A model generated the notes under the pieces. That model did not search any database. It saw only the letters and a program-made list of their open reading frames with translations, and had not been told where the DNA came from. From Triops longicaudatus (lineage: Eukaryota; Arthropoda; Branchiopoda; Notostraca; Triopsidae): DNA of 64,000 bases. The DNA lies in the NCBI GenBank assembly GCA_022885665.1, contig JAGQDJ010000089.1, positions 1 through 64,000 on the forward strand, read 5' to 3'. How positions within the stretch are numbered: the stretch's first letter is position 1; each line of letters opens with the position of its first letter. A program made the position numbers and the translations under genes. Below are positions 1-10,128 of this stretch, piece after piece.

Positions 1-34
1 TATATATATATATAAATCTGACATAATTTTACAG
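1..34 (+). other. 3' end of an otopetrin intron
   Basis: The window opens with a (TA)7 run, followed by an AT-rich stretch ending in TTTTACAG. That is a normal splice acceptor directly before the otopetrin exon. Confidence 0.75.
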
Positions 35-262
35 GTTGTCACCTTCTTGCTCGTGGCAAATTTCGCTATGTGGACGGTCAATGCACTTGAGAAGAGTCGT
101 ACAGATGTGAACCCTGTCCAGCTTCAATTCTACGGTCTGTGGCCTTGGATTATCATCGCCAATGTCAGCATGCCTCTTGCTATTTTTTACCGGTTCCATT
201 CCACCGTCTGTTTATGCGAAATTTGGAAGCGTTGCTACAAAGCCAAACGCGACTACATGTGA
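35..262 (+). CDS. Otopetrin proton channel, last coding exon (partial gene)
   Basis: This is the C-terminal exon of an otopetrin, a plasma-membrane proton-selective channel used in acid sensing. The exon follows an AG acceptor, is in phase 0 and encodes 75 residues plus TGA. The ending FYRFHSTVCLCEIWKRCYK is the highly conserved last transmembrane segment and tail of the family, and LEKSR and NPVQLQFYG upstream also match. All earlier exons, including the other transmembrane segments, lie left of the window, so full length and subtype cannot be judged. The gene runs convergently towards the ClC gene. The family call is firm; the orthologue within the family is not. Confidence 0.88.
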   Translation, partial: VVTFLLVANFAMWTVNALEKSRTDVNPVQLQFYGLWPWIIIANVSMPLAIFYRFHSTVCLCEIWKRCYKAKRDYM

Positions 263-285
263 ACTCTCGAACTCGCTTAGCAATA
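263..285 (+). other. Start of the otopetrin 3' UTR
   Basis: A short unique stretch lies between the otopetrin stop and the transposon-like insertion. It ends at the TA dinucleotide (284-285) that flanks the left inverted terminus. Confidence 0.4.
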
Positions 286-972
286 CAGTGGTACCCCATA
301 TAACGAACCAAATCCGTTCCCTGGACGGCGTTAACTATAAAAAGCGTTCGTTGTAAGAGACGCTATATCGCTGTTCGTTATAAGAAATTGCTTAGTCAGT
401 TCCCAAACCCAGTTCATCCTCAAAAAATCATAAGCAATGGGGAAAAACTCAATATGATTTAAATAATGTAGAGTTAATTTAATGGAGTTTACTTCGTGCG
501 TCTACACTATTCAATTTAATCGCATTTATGATCATCTGCAGGGAAGAAGTCCTTGCGCATGTCGCACGTATCTTCCACATCTGCCTTCGTAGATGTCTTC
601 AGTTTTTCTTTTTTAATCCATGGAATAGTCTATTAATTCTCCTTCCATTTGTACCTAATCGATCAGAATTAAAATAATTTCTTCACTGAATTGTTTTTTT
701 CAACCTTGTGCGCAAATAAATAAACTTACGACATTTTTTTCGCGGCTTAAGCTTCCAAGATAGACTCCTACGGACCAAAATGTTCCCAATTGTTGATTTC
801 GTCAGTGTGTACTGAATTGAAAGTCACAATTTGAGTTCCCTGAGCCTCGCCTGCTTATGTTTTCTTGTTCAGCGGTTAAGATTCCTGTTCAGCCGCTTCC
901 CTTGTTTTCACACTGTTTGGCGTCTTTCCCCCCTTCGTTGTACAAGTCGGTCGTTATACGGGGTACCACCAA
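286..972. mobile_element. pogo/Tigger-like DNA transposon relic (non-autonomous)
   Basis: The left end CAGTGGTACCCCATATAACG (286-305) sits after a TA. The sequence at about 951-970, read on the other strand, gives GGTGGTACCCCGTATAACGA, a clear inverted match to the left end. TA target sites and CAGT termini are typical of pogo/Tigger elements of the Tc1/mariner superfamily. The last few bases of the right terminus have mutated, so the right boundary is approximate. The interior of about 690 bp has no long reading frame, so any transposase is gone. The two ends are seen; the family is inferred from them. Confidence 0.6.
715..724 (+). promoter_or_regulatory. Overlapping AATAAA poly(A) signals, possible otopetrin 3' end
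   Basis: Two overlapping AATAAA hexamers lie about 450 nt after the otopetrin stop, inside the transposon relic. They could serve as the otopetrin cleavage signal, but no other evidence distinguishes them from chance A/T runs. Confidence 0.25.
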
Positions 973-1700
973 ACTTCAATTATCATATTACCCAAGACCA
1001 ACCATAACCAAATCTTCCCAGTGTCAGTATACATTGTTCATCTTTTATGGTTTCAAACCTTTTCTAAAATAATCAATTTTCACATTCGAAATATAATTAT
1101 TGTAGTAACTCTGTAAGGATTTCTAAGAAAACTTACCGATTCTCCTTTTATACCCCGTTGTACCCCTGTTTGATACCTTTCCTACTTACATACATAATAG
1201 ACCATTTTTCACCATGGACAATGTCGTTTATATAACTGTAACTTTCGCAATACAACTAAAACAAAAAGAAACCTTGTTAAAAAGAGCCACGTCCTGCTGC
1301 CTAAATCTATTCGTATATATCACAAAGGAAATTCGCACTAACGCAGTTCAACTAACGTTTACGTTGAAAACTATAACAAGGGATACAATCGAAAAAAAGA
1401 GAACTCGATTGGAATGCGTAGTAATGTCTAAAAACTGACAATACATATGGACAGTCACGATTCGGCATTTTCTTTGTAAAATGAATTTCACGCGACTAGG
1501 CGTGAGCCTGTTACACAATTCGTTTGATGGTAGTTTGTTGCTATTTAAGGTATTTAAAAATCTCTTGGCAAGTATAAAAGGCCTTCTTTCAGATCCTTTA
1601 AATGTAGGTGAACTTGAGACCTTCGATTTTATGCCTTGGAGAGTTTTCTAAGGATCACGCGAAAGTCATGGCGAGCGTTTATTTTTTTCGAAAGAATGGC
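973..1700. other. Convergent 3' flank of otopetrin and ClC genes
   Basis: AT-rich sequence with only short chance reading frames. On the minus strand an AATAAA at 1678-1683 lies about 20 nt beyond the ClC stop and is a possible poly(A) signal for that gene. Nothing else is recognisable. Confidence 0.4.
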
Positions 1701-4700
1701 TCACTGAATGTGAATGTGTTCCGGATCCTCGAAATCCATTTGTTTAATGTGACGCAAGACGTCCTTCTTCGTAATGATACCCAACAAGCGACTAAAGACA
1801 CGTCAAAGATCAAACACCGGAAAAAGAAATAATAAGAATCAGGCAGCTTACCCATTATGCGTCACCAAAGTCTGTCGCAATCCCAGTTTTCGGAACATGT
1901 CTATCACGGTTTCCATGGGCGTCTGATCCGTAATGGTGATGGGCGCCAAATCTAGAATTCGCCGGAGTTTCAGTGGAGGGTGTCCTTGGCCAGGCGTGTT
2001 CACGCTGGGTGTGAAAAGAACCAGCGAATCATCGTGTAAGCCTTCCACAGTACGACGCGCATTTGCTTAAGGGAGAAAAAAAAAATTGCTTTAGCTTAGA
2101 GAAAACAAAAATAATAAAAATAAGAACAAATAAACAAAGAATAGAAATAACATAAAAAAAAGAATTAAAGCTACTTACAAACTGCTAGAAGCAAGTCACG
2201 TCTGAGAACGTAGCCCACCAAGAATTGCGATTCTTTGGAAACCACGACAGGAAACCCGTTATGTTCAGTTTCCTTTAACAAAGTCTCCAACTCGCAAAGC
2301 CTGGTGGTTTCTTGAGTCAAAACTGTTAAGGGTTTGCCTCCTCTGTAAGCGTTCGATTTATAAACACCGAATTCTATATCATTCCCAGAAACGTAATACT
2401 TGGGTTGCATAACATCAGCAGCCAACGTCGTGTGGTTAAACTCCTCTTTGTTATCCAAAAATGGATATCCGTTTAAGGTAATGTGAGCATCGTAAATGCC
2501 GTCTTTGCCGAACGCATCGCCGACCCATTTTGAAGCCATTGCAGCAGCCATTAGCGGTACGATGTAACGTACCCCACCCGTTAGCTCGAACATAATGACT
2601 ACCAACGCCACTAAACGAAAAACAAAATGGTTTCATGAATAATCTTCAGCTAAAGTGCTCTAAAGGCTTAAGAATTTATTCACATTACGATAAGTATGCT
2701 AGGTAACTCGTACTGTCTGGATTCTTTTTATTACTGAATGAGAAGTCCTTGGCCCCCTACACAAACAAGACAAGACAATACCCAACTTAAACTTATGAGG
2801 GTCGGGGTAACTCTTGACATGATTTTCTAGCAGTGATCGTGTTTTATGAAGAGTTTCCTTTCGAGATGCTAACACAGCAATACCGAGACCTTCACTTTCA
2901 CAAAGGCCTTGAAAAACATAATTAAAATCAGTTAAGTTTATTTTAAAAAAGGTTAAAACAGGGAATAAACCACTGATGAAAAAGCTAATAAAACGACACA
3001 CAAAGTTCAATAAAAAATGAAACGGGAAAACGACAACGACATTGATAAGCTCTAAAATTTTTACGCCAATGATACACTAATACATTAATAGCTGCGATAC
3101 GCTTAAAGCGATTCTACAGCAATTGGAATAGAAGAAGTGGTTTATCTATTTCGCTTTTACAAAATCTCATATCGTTCTTTGGACGATCTGAATGTTCATG
3201 TTCCTTTGTTCAGCTGTGTATAGGTGTTTCGTTTTGCAAATGCATTCCCCTCCTAAAATTACGTACAAAAAGCCCTTGGTATGATTAACCATAAAAGACG
3301 ACTTTGAATAAACCAATTTACTAAGTTATGCTACTTTAATAGCTCATTCAATCGAAAAAGTAATGTGAACGAAGGTAAAAAGGTACTTCGAATAAACAAT
3401 CGTACCACATTCCATTTCAGAGCAATACGATAAGGAAAGTTAGGGGACTTTTGAAACGGAAGGGAATTTTAGTTCAGGCACACTGGAAGGCATGAAAAGA
3501 CCTGTAGTGTGAACAAATATATATTACCCAGGTTCACACTATAGAACCTTTCTCAGGTGAACTGTAATTCACTCTGAAAAATTTTACCACATGAACGTGA
3601 AGCAACAGAAATAACGTAACGTGAAAAAAATCTTTTTCTGAGGACAGAAAAAGAAATTAAAATTGCATTTTACCTGTCATGCGAGTAATGCCTCCTAATA
3701 CAGCAGCAGCCCCAACCATGGAGTATAATCCCGGCGTTATACAGTCTTCACCACGTGTGCATTCTCCAGCGAAACCCCAGAAAGTCGGGTAATAACTACG
3801 GCGTAAAAAGAAGAGTTTATTCGAGCCTCAATCTTGGTTTCGGCTAATTTGAATAAAACGCTTACAAGGCCAACTGTTCCATGCCGATTCCGACGATACG
3901 GCCGACAATTGCTCCCATACATAAAGAGGGGATGTATAATCCAGCTGGAATTTTCAAGCTAACGCTAAATACAGTCATAGCCATTTTGAAGAAAAGTGCT
4001 AGCGTGAGCAACCACACGGCATGAATGACCCCAGGTCCTGCAGCTGCAGTCTCGATGGCTGAATTGACATCCGTAAAATTGCGATTGTAGTCACTAATGA
4101 GAAAAGCTGCTTTAAAAAAAGAAGGGCACAGAAAAACTCATTTCGGGAAAGGCATTACCATAAGCCGTCTGTGTTGGTAATGCCACATTGAGAGAAGAGG
4201 AGATAAATGAGTCGTGTCGAACTCATGCGCGTATAAGGATTAGGATACGCCACTAAGCCGTTAATAAGGGTCAAGACCAACACTTCAGTGACAGGGTATT
4301 GGCCCAGGCGGGACGATTTACGGTAACGGCTCCACCAGATATTTATTCGAATGAATAAAGTGGCAATGAGACCCTGAAAGAGAACGAAAGAAGTAGGGTT
4401 AAAAATGGGATGCAGTATATTGCTATGAATATTGCTACTTACTCCTATTGCCCCCAGGAGAATAAAGGGTACCAGTTCAAAAAATATCCAAGGTTTGTTG
4501 TACTCAACGTAAAAGAGTACAGAGTGCTCGTTGCCATAAGGGTCAATAGAACGGACCACGAAAGCGGCAATAAGAGCGCAGAAGAAAGACCGCCACATGG
4601 TTTTCATGGGGAAATAGTAACTTACCTAAACAAAAACAGTTTTATAGTTTTATAATTACGAATGAGAAGAAGATACTTCTTCTAGACTAAAAAGGACACC

Positions 4701-6245
4701 ACCAATTGGTGCACCGAAAGCTACAGAAACACCGGCAGCTGCTGCAGCTGATAAAATTTCACGTTTCTTGGCCTCGTTACGTCCATACTTCGGAAAGAGG
4801 TATGACAAAATATTACCTAAATAAATAACGGCGTCAGTGCCTCCGCTGGGAAATACAGGTCGTGACAACTATCACAAATTTCTTAAATGCATAAACGTAA
4901 GCAGAATACAAACTATGAGAAAAGTTATGTTTTCTATGAACAAAAACTGTTAGACGATATTGCTATGTTAGGAAAAAATATACTACAATATGCCAGATTG
5001 ACTTAAGAGATTTGACTTAACTCTTGCGATCTACAGTACAAATATATTCAGTTACCTATACAAATGGCGATATGAACCATGGGTCCCTCCTTGCCTAAGC
5101 TTAGGCCGGCAGCAACAGATAACATGATACCAATTGACTTGATAAGCAGAGTCCATTTGCCCAAAAATCCTCGGATAATAAAACCACTCAAAATAGTCTT
5201 GATCTACTCAAACAATTAAGTTAAGAATACGTAAAGAATTTCAAAACTTGTTACGCAGCTTTGATGAACTTACTTCTGGTATTCCGCCCCCCGATGCGTA
5301 TGGGGCAAACATTCGCACTAAGACGGCAGCTAAACCAGCAAAACACAGCGCCCATATGACGTAGAAAAAGTAGGATAAAGTATAACCACCTGCTCCTTCA
5401 TTAGACGCTCCGAACACCTGTGGCCAGGTTAACCACTAGTAACGAAAAAACAAACGCGTTAGGAATATCTTCAAAGAAGGTGGAAAACCCTGCTTACTAA
5501 TGAACAATTGCCGCCTTCAAATGAAGTCGCTTCATCTGACGACCAACAGCATTGTTCTCGGTCTAGCCAAAAAGCTCCCGGACATATTCCGTACTTCAGG
5601 TCTGTCATCCACGTGGTCCCAATGTCGATAACACTAGCCACCGTGCCTTAATTTAAGAGAGTTACAATAAGTAATAAATAAGAAAAGCAAAAATATTTAA
5701 ATAAAGAAAATAATCAATTGAGAAAAAAACATTAGAATAAAAAAGCTTTAACGCATGACGAAAGGAAGACAACGACTGTTCTTCCCTTTTTTGCATCTAT
5801 TTTCTCGAAATTACGACAAAATAAAGGAAAATGCGAGTTTACCAGTGGCCAATCCTACAAACAAAACGCAAAGCCAGCCGGACCACGCGTCATGAGCAGC
5901 TTTAATATAATCCCACAAAGAGTCGGACTTCTTTTTTATAATATAACGATGTCTCATACGATCTCGGGCAAGATCTCTTTGCCAATCTAAAGTCTGAAAA
6001 TCGTCATACTGGCCCAATCCAGGGATATCTTCTGACGCATCAGTTCCTATTTTGCAAAGGGATAAAAACACCATTTTATAGCATTTTTGCAGCATTATTA
6101 ACATTGAACATTTACCTCCGTTGTGACTAGGAAATTCACCTTCCATGTAAGATCTTTCTTGCGTGGTCCCTGCTGTTGTGATATCCAGCATATCTTCGTC
6201 TGAACTAAGAGACCCAGTAGGAGGGCGTAAGGCTGTATTCGTAGC
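1701..6245 (-). CDS. CLCN3: ClC-3/4/5-type 2Cl-/H+ exchanger
   Basis: Endosomal Cl-/H+ antiporter that supplies counter-ion current for vesicle acidification. Minus-strand coding exons: 6245-6116, 6046-5843, 5646-5498, 5435-5274, 5203-5056, 4816-4677, 4625-4443, 4373-4159, 4093-3866, 3795-3674, 2610-2179, 2065-1852, 1791-1701. All junctions are GT-AG and every phase closes, giving about 805 residues (vertebrate ClC-3 is about 818). The acidic N-terminus runs into [12 protein letters not shown] and then the 18-helix ClC core. Key residues, numbered from the first exon: gating Glu in GKEGP (about 254; codon 5087-5089), proton Glu in FSLEEVSYYF (about 311), and two C-terminal CBS domains (about 625-800) ending [13 protein letters not shown]. 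Both glutamates are present, so exchange rather than channel activity is expected. The filter reads GGGIPE instead of GSGIPE. The initiator Met is not certain: 6245 opens in phase 0 with ATNTALRPP. Confidence 0.94.
2611..3673 (-). other. Large ClC intron with an inverted repeat
   Basis: At 1063 nt this is by far the longest ClC intron. It separates the end of the transmembrane core from the exon carrying the last helix and CBS1. Apart from the inverted repeat near 3500-3556, I see no conserved or coding element in it. Confidence 0.7.
3497..3556. repeat. Imperfect inverted repeat (hairpin) in a ClC intron
   Basis: The arm TGTAGTGTGAAC and its partner GTTCACACTATA pair at 11 of 12 positions around a spacer of about 17 nt. 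Weaker pairing extends outward on both sides. It may be a small MITE or a chance foldback. Confidence 0.5.
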
Positions 6246-7661
6246 CTGAGTAATTAACAAGAGATCAAAGATAAGGTTAATTTATTACTTTATTGCTGGC
6301 TTTTTTAAAATGCACAAAAGCGAAAGCAGGCAAATTAAGTGCAAGCCAAAACACACCGGTTAGTAAAATGATGGTTGGATGGGTTGTTTACCTCTTTCAG
6401 AAACGAATGATAACTGGATGAAGCAAGGGAGGTAGTTTGGGTGTTAGATTTAAGTGGTGCACGTTCCATTTACACAAATTCATGCAGAGTGCGAAACCTA
6501 TGAGGGACAAGGATTGAAAAAAGTCCTTGAAAACGAAATTGCATGGGTCTAATCCATGAATTAATCCAGCCATAGAAAGTAAAAGTGTTGCTTTGTTTCG
6601 AAGTGTTGTTGAATGTTTAGTGCGGATTAGTGGGTTTCCAAGGCGAATAAACTGACCGAACACATAAAAGAAATGCGCAAATAAAACTGTTGAGCAGTAC
6701 CAATTTGTTCGTAACTCACCATATAAATATCTAAGACAAGAAATTAACTAAAACTGAATAAAAATTCAATCGTCACAACTGAGTTGTCATTCTACGCAAA
6801 AAACGCCCTAAGCTTAATCTTTGTACGAGTACGTCTTCCACTGCGCAGGTGGCGTTCTAGCTTGGAAAAGCCAAAAGAGAGCCTCGTATTACGTGTGGAA
6901 TATGTCCCAAGAGATCTAGCACTCAGAAAAAAAAACCGTTGAAGGAGGTGTGAATTCATTATTATCGAAATATAAGATGAATGATCGTCAATGCTGTACA
7001 TGTACTTTACCCCTTTTTATAAATTTTCTGTACCATGAGAGCTTTTCACTGAGGTGTTTTAAAGGTGCTTCGAAGTAAAAACCAAAAAACGGGTGTGGAT
7101 TACGGAGGTTTGATTACGACTATTATAATTTTTAACTTCTAAGCCACGTTAAGCTTTTATAATGAAAATAAAGGATTACTTAAGAAATAGCTGGGGAATA
7201 AAAAGATCTTTCTCACCTTCTTGGAAATTGGTTCAAAAGTGAAAGTCAATAAACGTTTTGTAAGTTCCACTGTCACTACGCTTAATTAATTCCCACAAGC
7301 GTGATTAGGCATGTCCAATATTCGCGTGTCTGTAATATTCAACGGCCGTGTTTGGATTGTCCATAAATTTCTGCAGTTAAAAGACAAACTTTGAAAACAC
7401 TAGATAATTCGAGTTAATGGTTACTATACAGTCAAATACATGAAAATCACCAAGATCGACGCCAAAATAAGCAAGTGCCTACAAACGGCGTATAATGGTA
7501 ATAAATACGAAAATAACGCGCTTACCTGAAGAAATTCAATGATAAAAACGAACCACTTTCAAAAACACAATCAGTATAGCATTACTTTTGGAAAAAGACA
7601 ACGTTTGTGGTTTATCTAAGTGTGTATTCATTTTGCATGGATAGAAAACGCCAACAAAGCT
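6246..7661. other. ClC 5' region and PSMD13 3' flank
   Basis: This stretch separates the two minus-strand genes. It holds several minus-strand donor-like sites: GTGAGT after ATG at 6719, and CAG|GTAAGC with the cut at 7526/7525. These could belong to untranslated ClC first exons. The short reading frames here have no recognisable family. No certain promoter motif is visible. Confidence 0.4.
6720..6722 (-). CDS. CLCN3: Candidate ClC initiator codon at an exon end
   Basis: On the minus strand, ATG at 6722-6720 is followed directly by the strong donor GTGAGT (6719-6714). Splicing it to the phase-0 acceptor at 6245 would give [10 protein letters not shown]. No other upstream exon with an in-frame ATG was found, but alternative first exons are common in this family, so this is only a candidate. 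Confidence 0.35.
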
Positions 7662-9502
7662 TCACAGCGTGAGAATATCGTGGGCCTTGGTCTCCACTAA
7701 ATGCTCAATCGACGAGATGTCTTTCGTCCACGCCTCCAATCGCGTCATCATACTCGCCAACTTAATGTATAAAAGATTTTATGGTTAATATACAACATAT
7801 ATATAACACACGCCAAATGAGATTAAATTTCTACTACCTGATTTTTGTCCAAAACGCGAGGTTGAACCCAAGTGAAATGGGCTGTTCCGGCCACTTGATC
7901 GATAGTGCCCCTCAGCAGTCCTTGGGACAGAGACTTCATAATCAAAAGTTCCACTTCATTAACTGGTAATCCTGTCGTTTCGGCAATCTCGGTGAATGAG
8001 AGCTGGCGATCGGTAGCTGGACGTTTAAAAGTCATTTCCATCAGTGCAAGCAAAGTAATTTTTTGGTGAATGAGTTTTTCCTTGGCCAACAAATCTGGCT
8101 GGGTGGACCATTTAGGGCGTAAGGCTTGGAAGCCAGCAATATCGCCAGCATTCAATGCGAACAACAAGTCCACAAGCCAAGCTTGATCCGTTCCCTTCAA
8201 CGATTCCAACACGGGATGCGCCAACTGGAAAAATATGACTATCACAGATTGTTCTTCACCACATATATAAAACTTGCCAGTTCTCCCAGATTGTAAACAC
8301 CTTCTCCAAGTAAAGCCGCCAAGCCTAAGTAAAATGCATGTTTTCTCTGTTCTTCCAAGTTGAGTGTTTCCAGATCAGTGCATCCCAAATACCTGTTAAA
8401 ATTAAATTTTCGTACAACTCATTCTGCGCTCTGGCATCCCCACTTTCAGCGAAAATCATATGAATAACATTGTAGATACTTAAATTATTGTCTTACGATT
8501 AGAAAATGCGAACTTCTTAAAACAAATTGTACGAGTTTCTAGAAGCTTCTCTCGTTAAATTACTGAACAAGAAATGAACCGCAAATTGAAAATCTTAATA
8601 AGGATTTGCTCTCACATTTTATTACTTAACCTAGGCTAAGTTCGGCAAGACTAAGTTAACAAACAAAGTGCAAAGCTGAAAAACATAGAGAACAAAAGCT
8701 GAAAAATTAAGTTTGCGAGTTAATTTTAAACCTACATTATTTTTAAAGTTTGTATATCTGACTAATCATCTTTAAGTTTAAATACCTTAAAGCTGAGCGG
8801 TAATAGTCGGCGTGTTTGCTCTGAATACGGTAGAGGTCGCTGGCTAACAGGTAGTAACGCCCATGGACCGGTGTGATACCATCGACTTCGTCTAAGATTT
8901 TCTCGATTTCTTCAATCAAATTCTAAATATGAAAAAAATGTATGAGCTACTGTAGAGAGCCATTTCGCACGATTTACTTTAGCACCAGGCTGGTCAGATA
9001 GTTCATGGAGCTTAATGCCTCCTGACAATACTTTGGAGAGAGCGACAGCCTGCGGATTGCTCTTGACTTTCTCTACAAAGTGGTCCAAGAATTTAAGCTT
9101 TTCAGCGGGGCTGGGGAACTGATGAACAATGTATGAGCAGATTTCAATCAAAGACAGAGGGTTAATCCTACAAAAAAAGGTTGTAAAATAGACATCTGTA
9201 CGAGTAACGATAATCTTACTTGTTTTCAAAGTCGGCGAGAAAATTTTCATACAGTTCAACCAATTCATTTTCCGTGCTAAATGCCGGAGAACGTACAAAT
9301 TCAAGTAATTCAAGAGTTAGCTGATGCCACAACCTGGAAACAACGATAGGAATATGGGGTAAACTATGCACTTGAATTTAGCTTTGGAATGAATTCAAGC
9401 TTACTTTTTGTTATACAAAGTTTCCAGCTTATTCCATTGTGCAGCAATATCCTTATTACTGTTCGATTGCTTAACAGCTAAGAATTTCGGAACGTCCCTC
9501 AT
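7662..9502 (-). CDS. PSMD13: 26S proteasome non-ATPase subunit 13 (Rpn9)
   Basis: PCI-domain subunit of the 19S proteasome lid, needed for lid assembly. Exons on the minus strand: 9502-9405, 9333-9220, 9167-8978, 8922-8786, 8392-8278, 8224-7838, 7760-7662. Phases close, giving 379 residues against 376 in human. The start MRDVPKFL matches the family N-terminus. Diagnostic stretches are [79 protein letters not shown] and the end HDILTL. The PCI domain occupies roughly the C-terminal half. Six coding introns are 52-393 nt long. Five are GT-AG; the one after GEL (8277-8225) begins GCAAGT and is a GC-AG intron. The gene is head-to-head with REV3L. Confidence 0.97.
8225..8277 (-). other. PSMD13: GC-AG intron of PSMD13
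   Basis: The exon ends GAACTG and the intron starts GCAAGT. It ends TTTTTCCAG after 53 nt. Joining GEL to LAHPVLES restores the conserved family sequence, and no GT donor nearby keeps the frame. GC-AG introns are a known minority class, and the rest of this donor is a strong consensus match. Confidence 0.85.
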
Positions 9503-10128
9503 TATTTAAGAAGAGAATTGATCCCCGGTACTTTTCTAACGTTCCCGGACGTAAACAAAGCGGAATGACACGAGAAATTTTGAGAAGAGGACGTTGCTCG
9601 ATTTAATGAATAGCGCCGCTAGGTGTCATGTAAAAGTCGGAATCGGACTAAATTAAAATTAAGAAATAATTCAAAATTTGAATTTAAGGGACTCGTTTTT
9701 GTAAAAATTTCGTATAAAAACAAATACTTAGACGTAGGAAAATGTAAAATTTAGTGAAAAATAATTCACAATCTATTTAATGTGGGTGTTCCACACATTC
9801 CATTTTCCCTCATGTTTCGCGTGAAAGGTGTCTTTTCCAAAGCGAACTTCCCTACGATTCTACGCGTAATTCGAGGGGCTTTCCGTTCGCAGTTTAGAGA
9901 ACCGGCCAAATTTCGCATTCGAGGTTCGCGGCTCTTAATGTTTACATTTACAAAAATTCCGCGCTTCAAAATGTATCGCAGTCTAAATTAAACTGAAACT
10001 AAATAAGTTTCAAGGTCTCTTTTAATGAAATTACTGTAAATGTGCACTTAATTTATTTATCATTTTAATTTTCAATCTGTTCGCTATTACTCGAATTCTA
10101 TTGCATAATAGTCACAATTTTATTTAAA
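9503..10128. promoter_or_regulatory. Shared PSMD13/REV3L head-to-head promoter interval
   Basis: 626 bp separate the two start codons on opposite strands. The interval contains both 5' UTRs and presumably both promoters. A short near-palindrome (about 9669-9685) and a GC-containing patch at 9612-9621 (AGCGCCGCTA) stand out. The 9780-9970 segment is open on both strands but has no recognised protein. No TATA box at a convincing position was identified. Confidence 0.5.

Noticed and set aside
9766..9991. Overlapping frames on both strands in the PSMD13/REV3L promoter interval
   Set aside because: No homology or splice support, and the position between two promoters argues for non-coding sequence.
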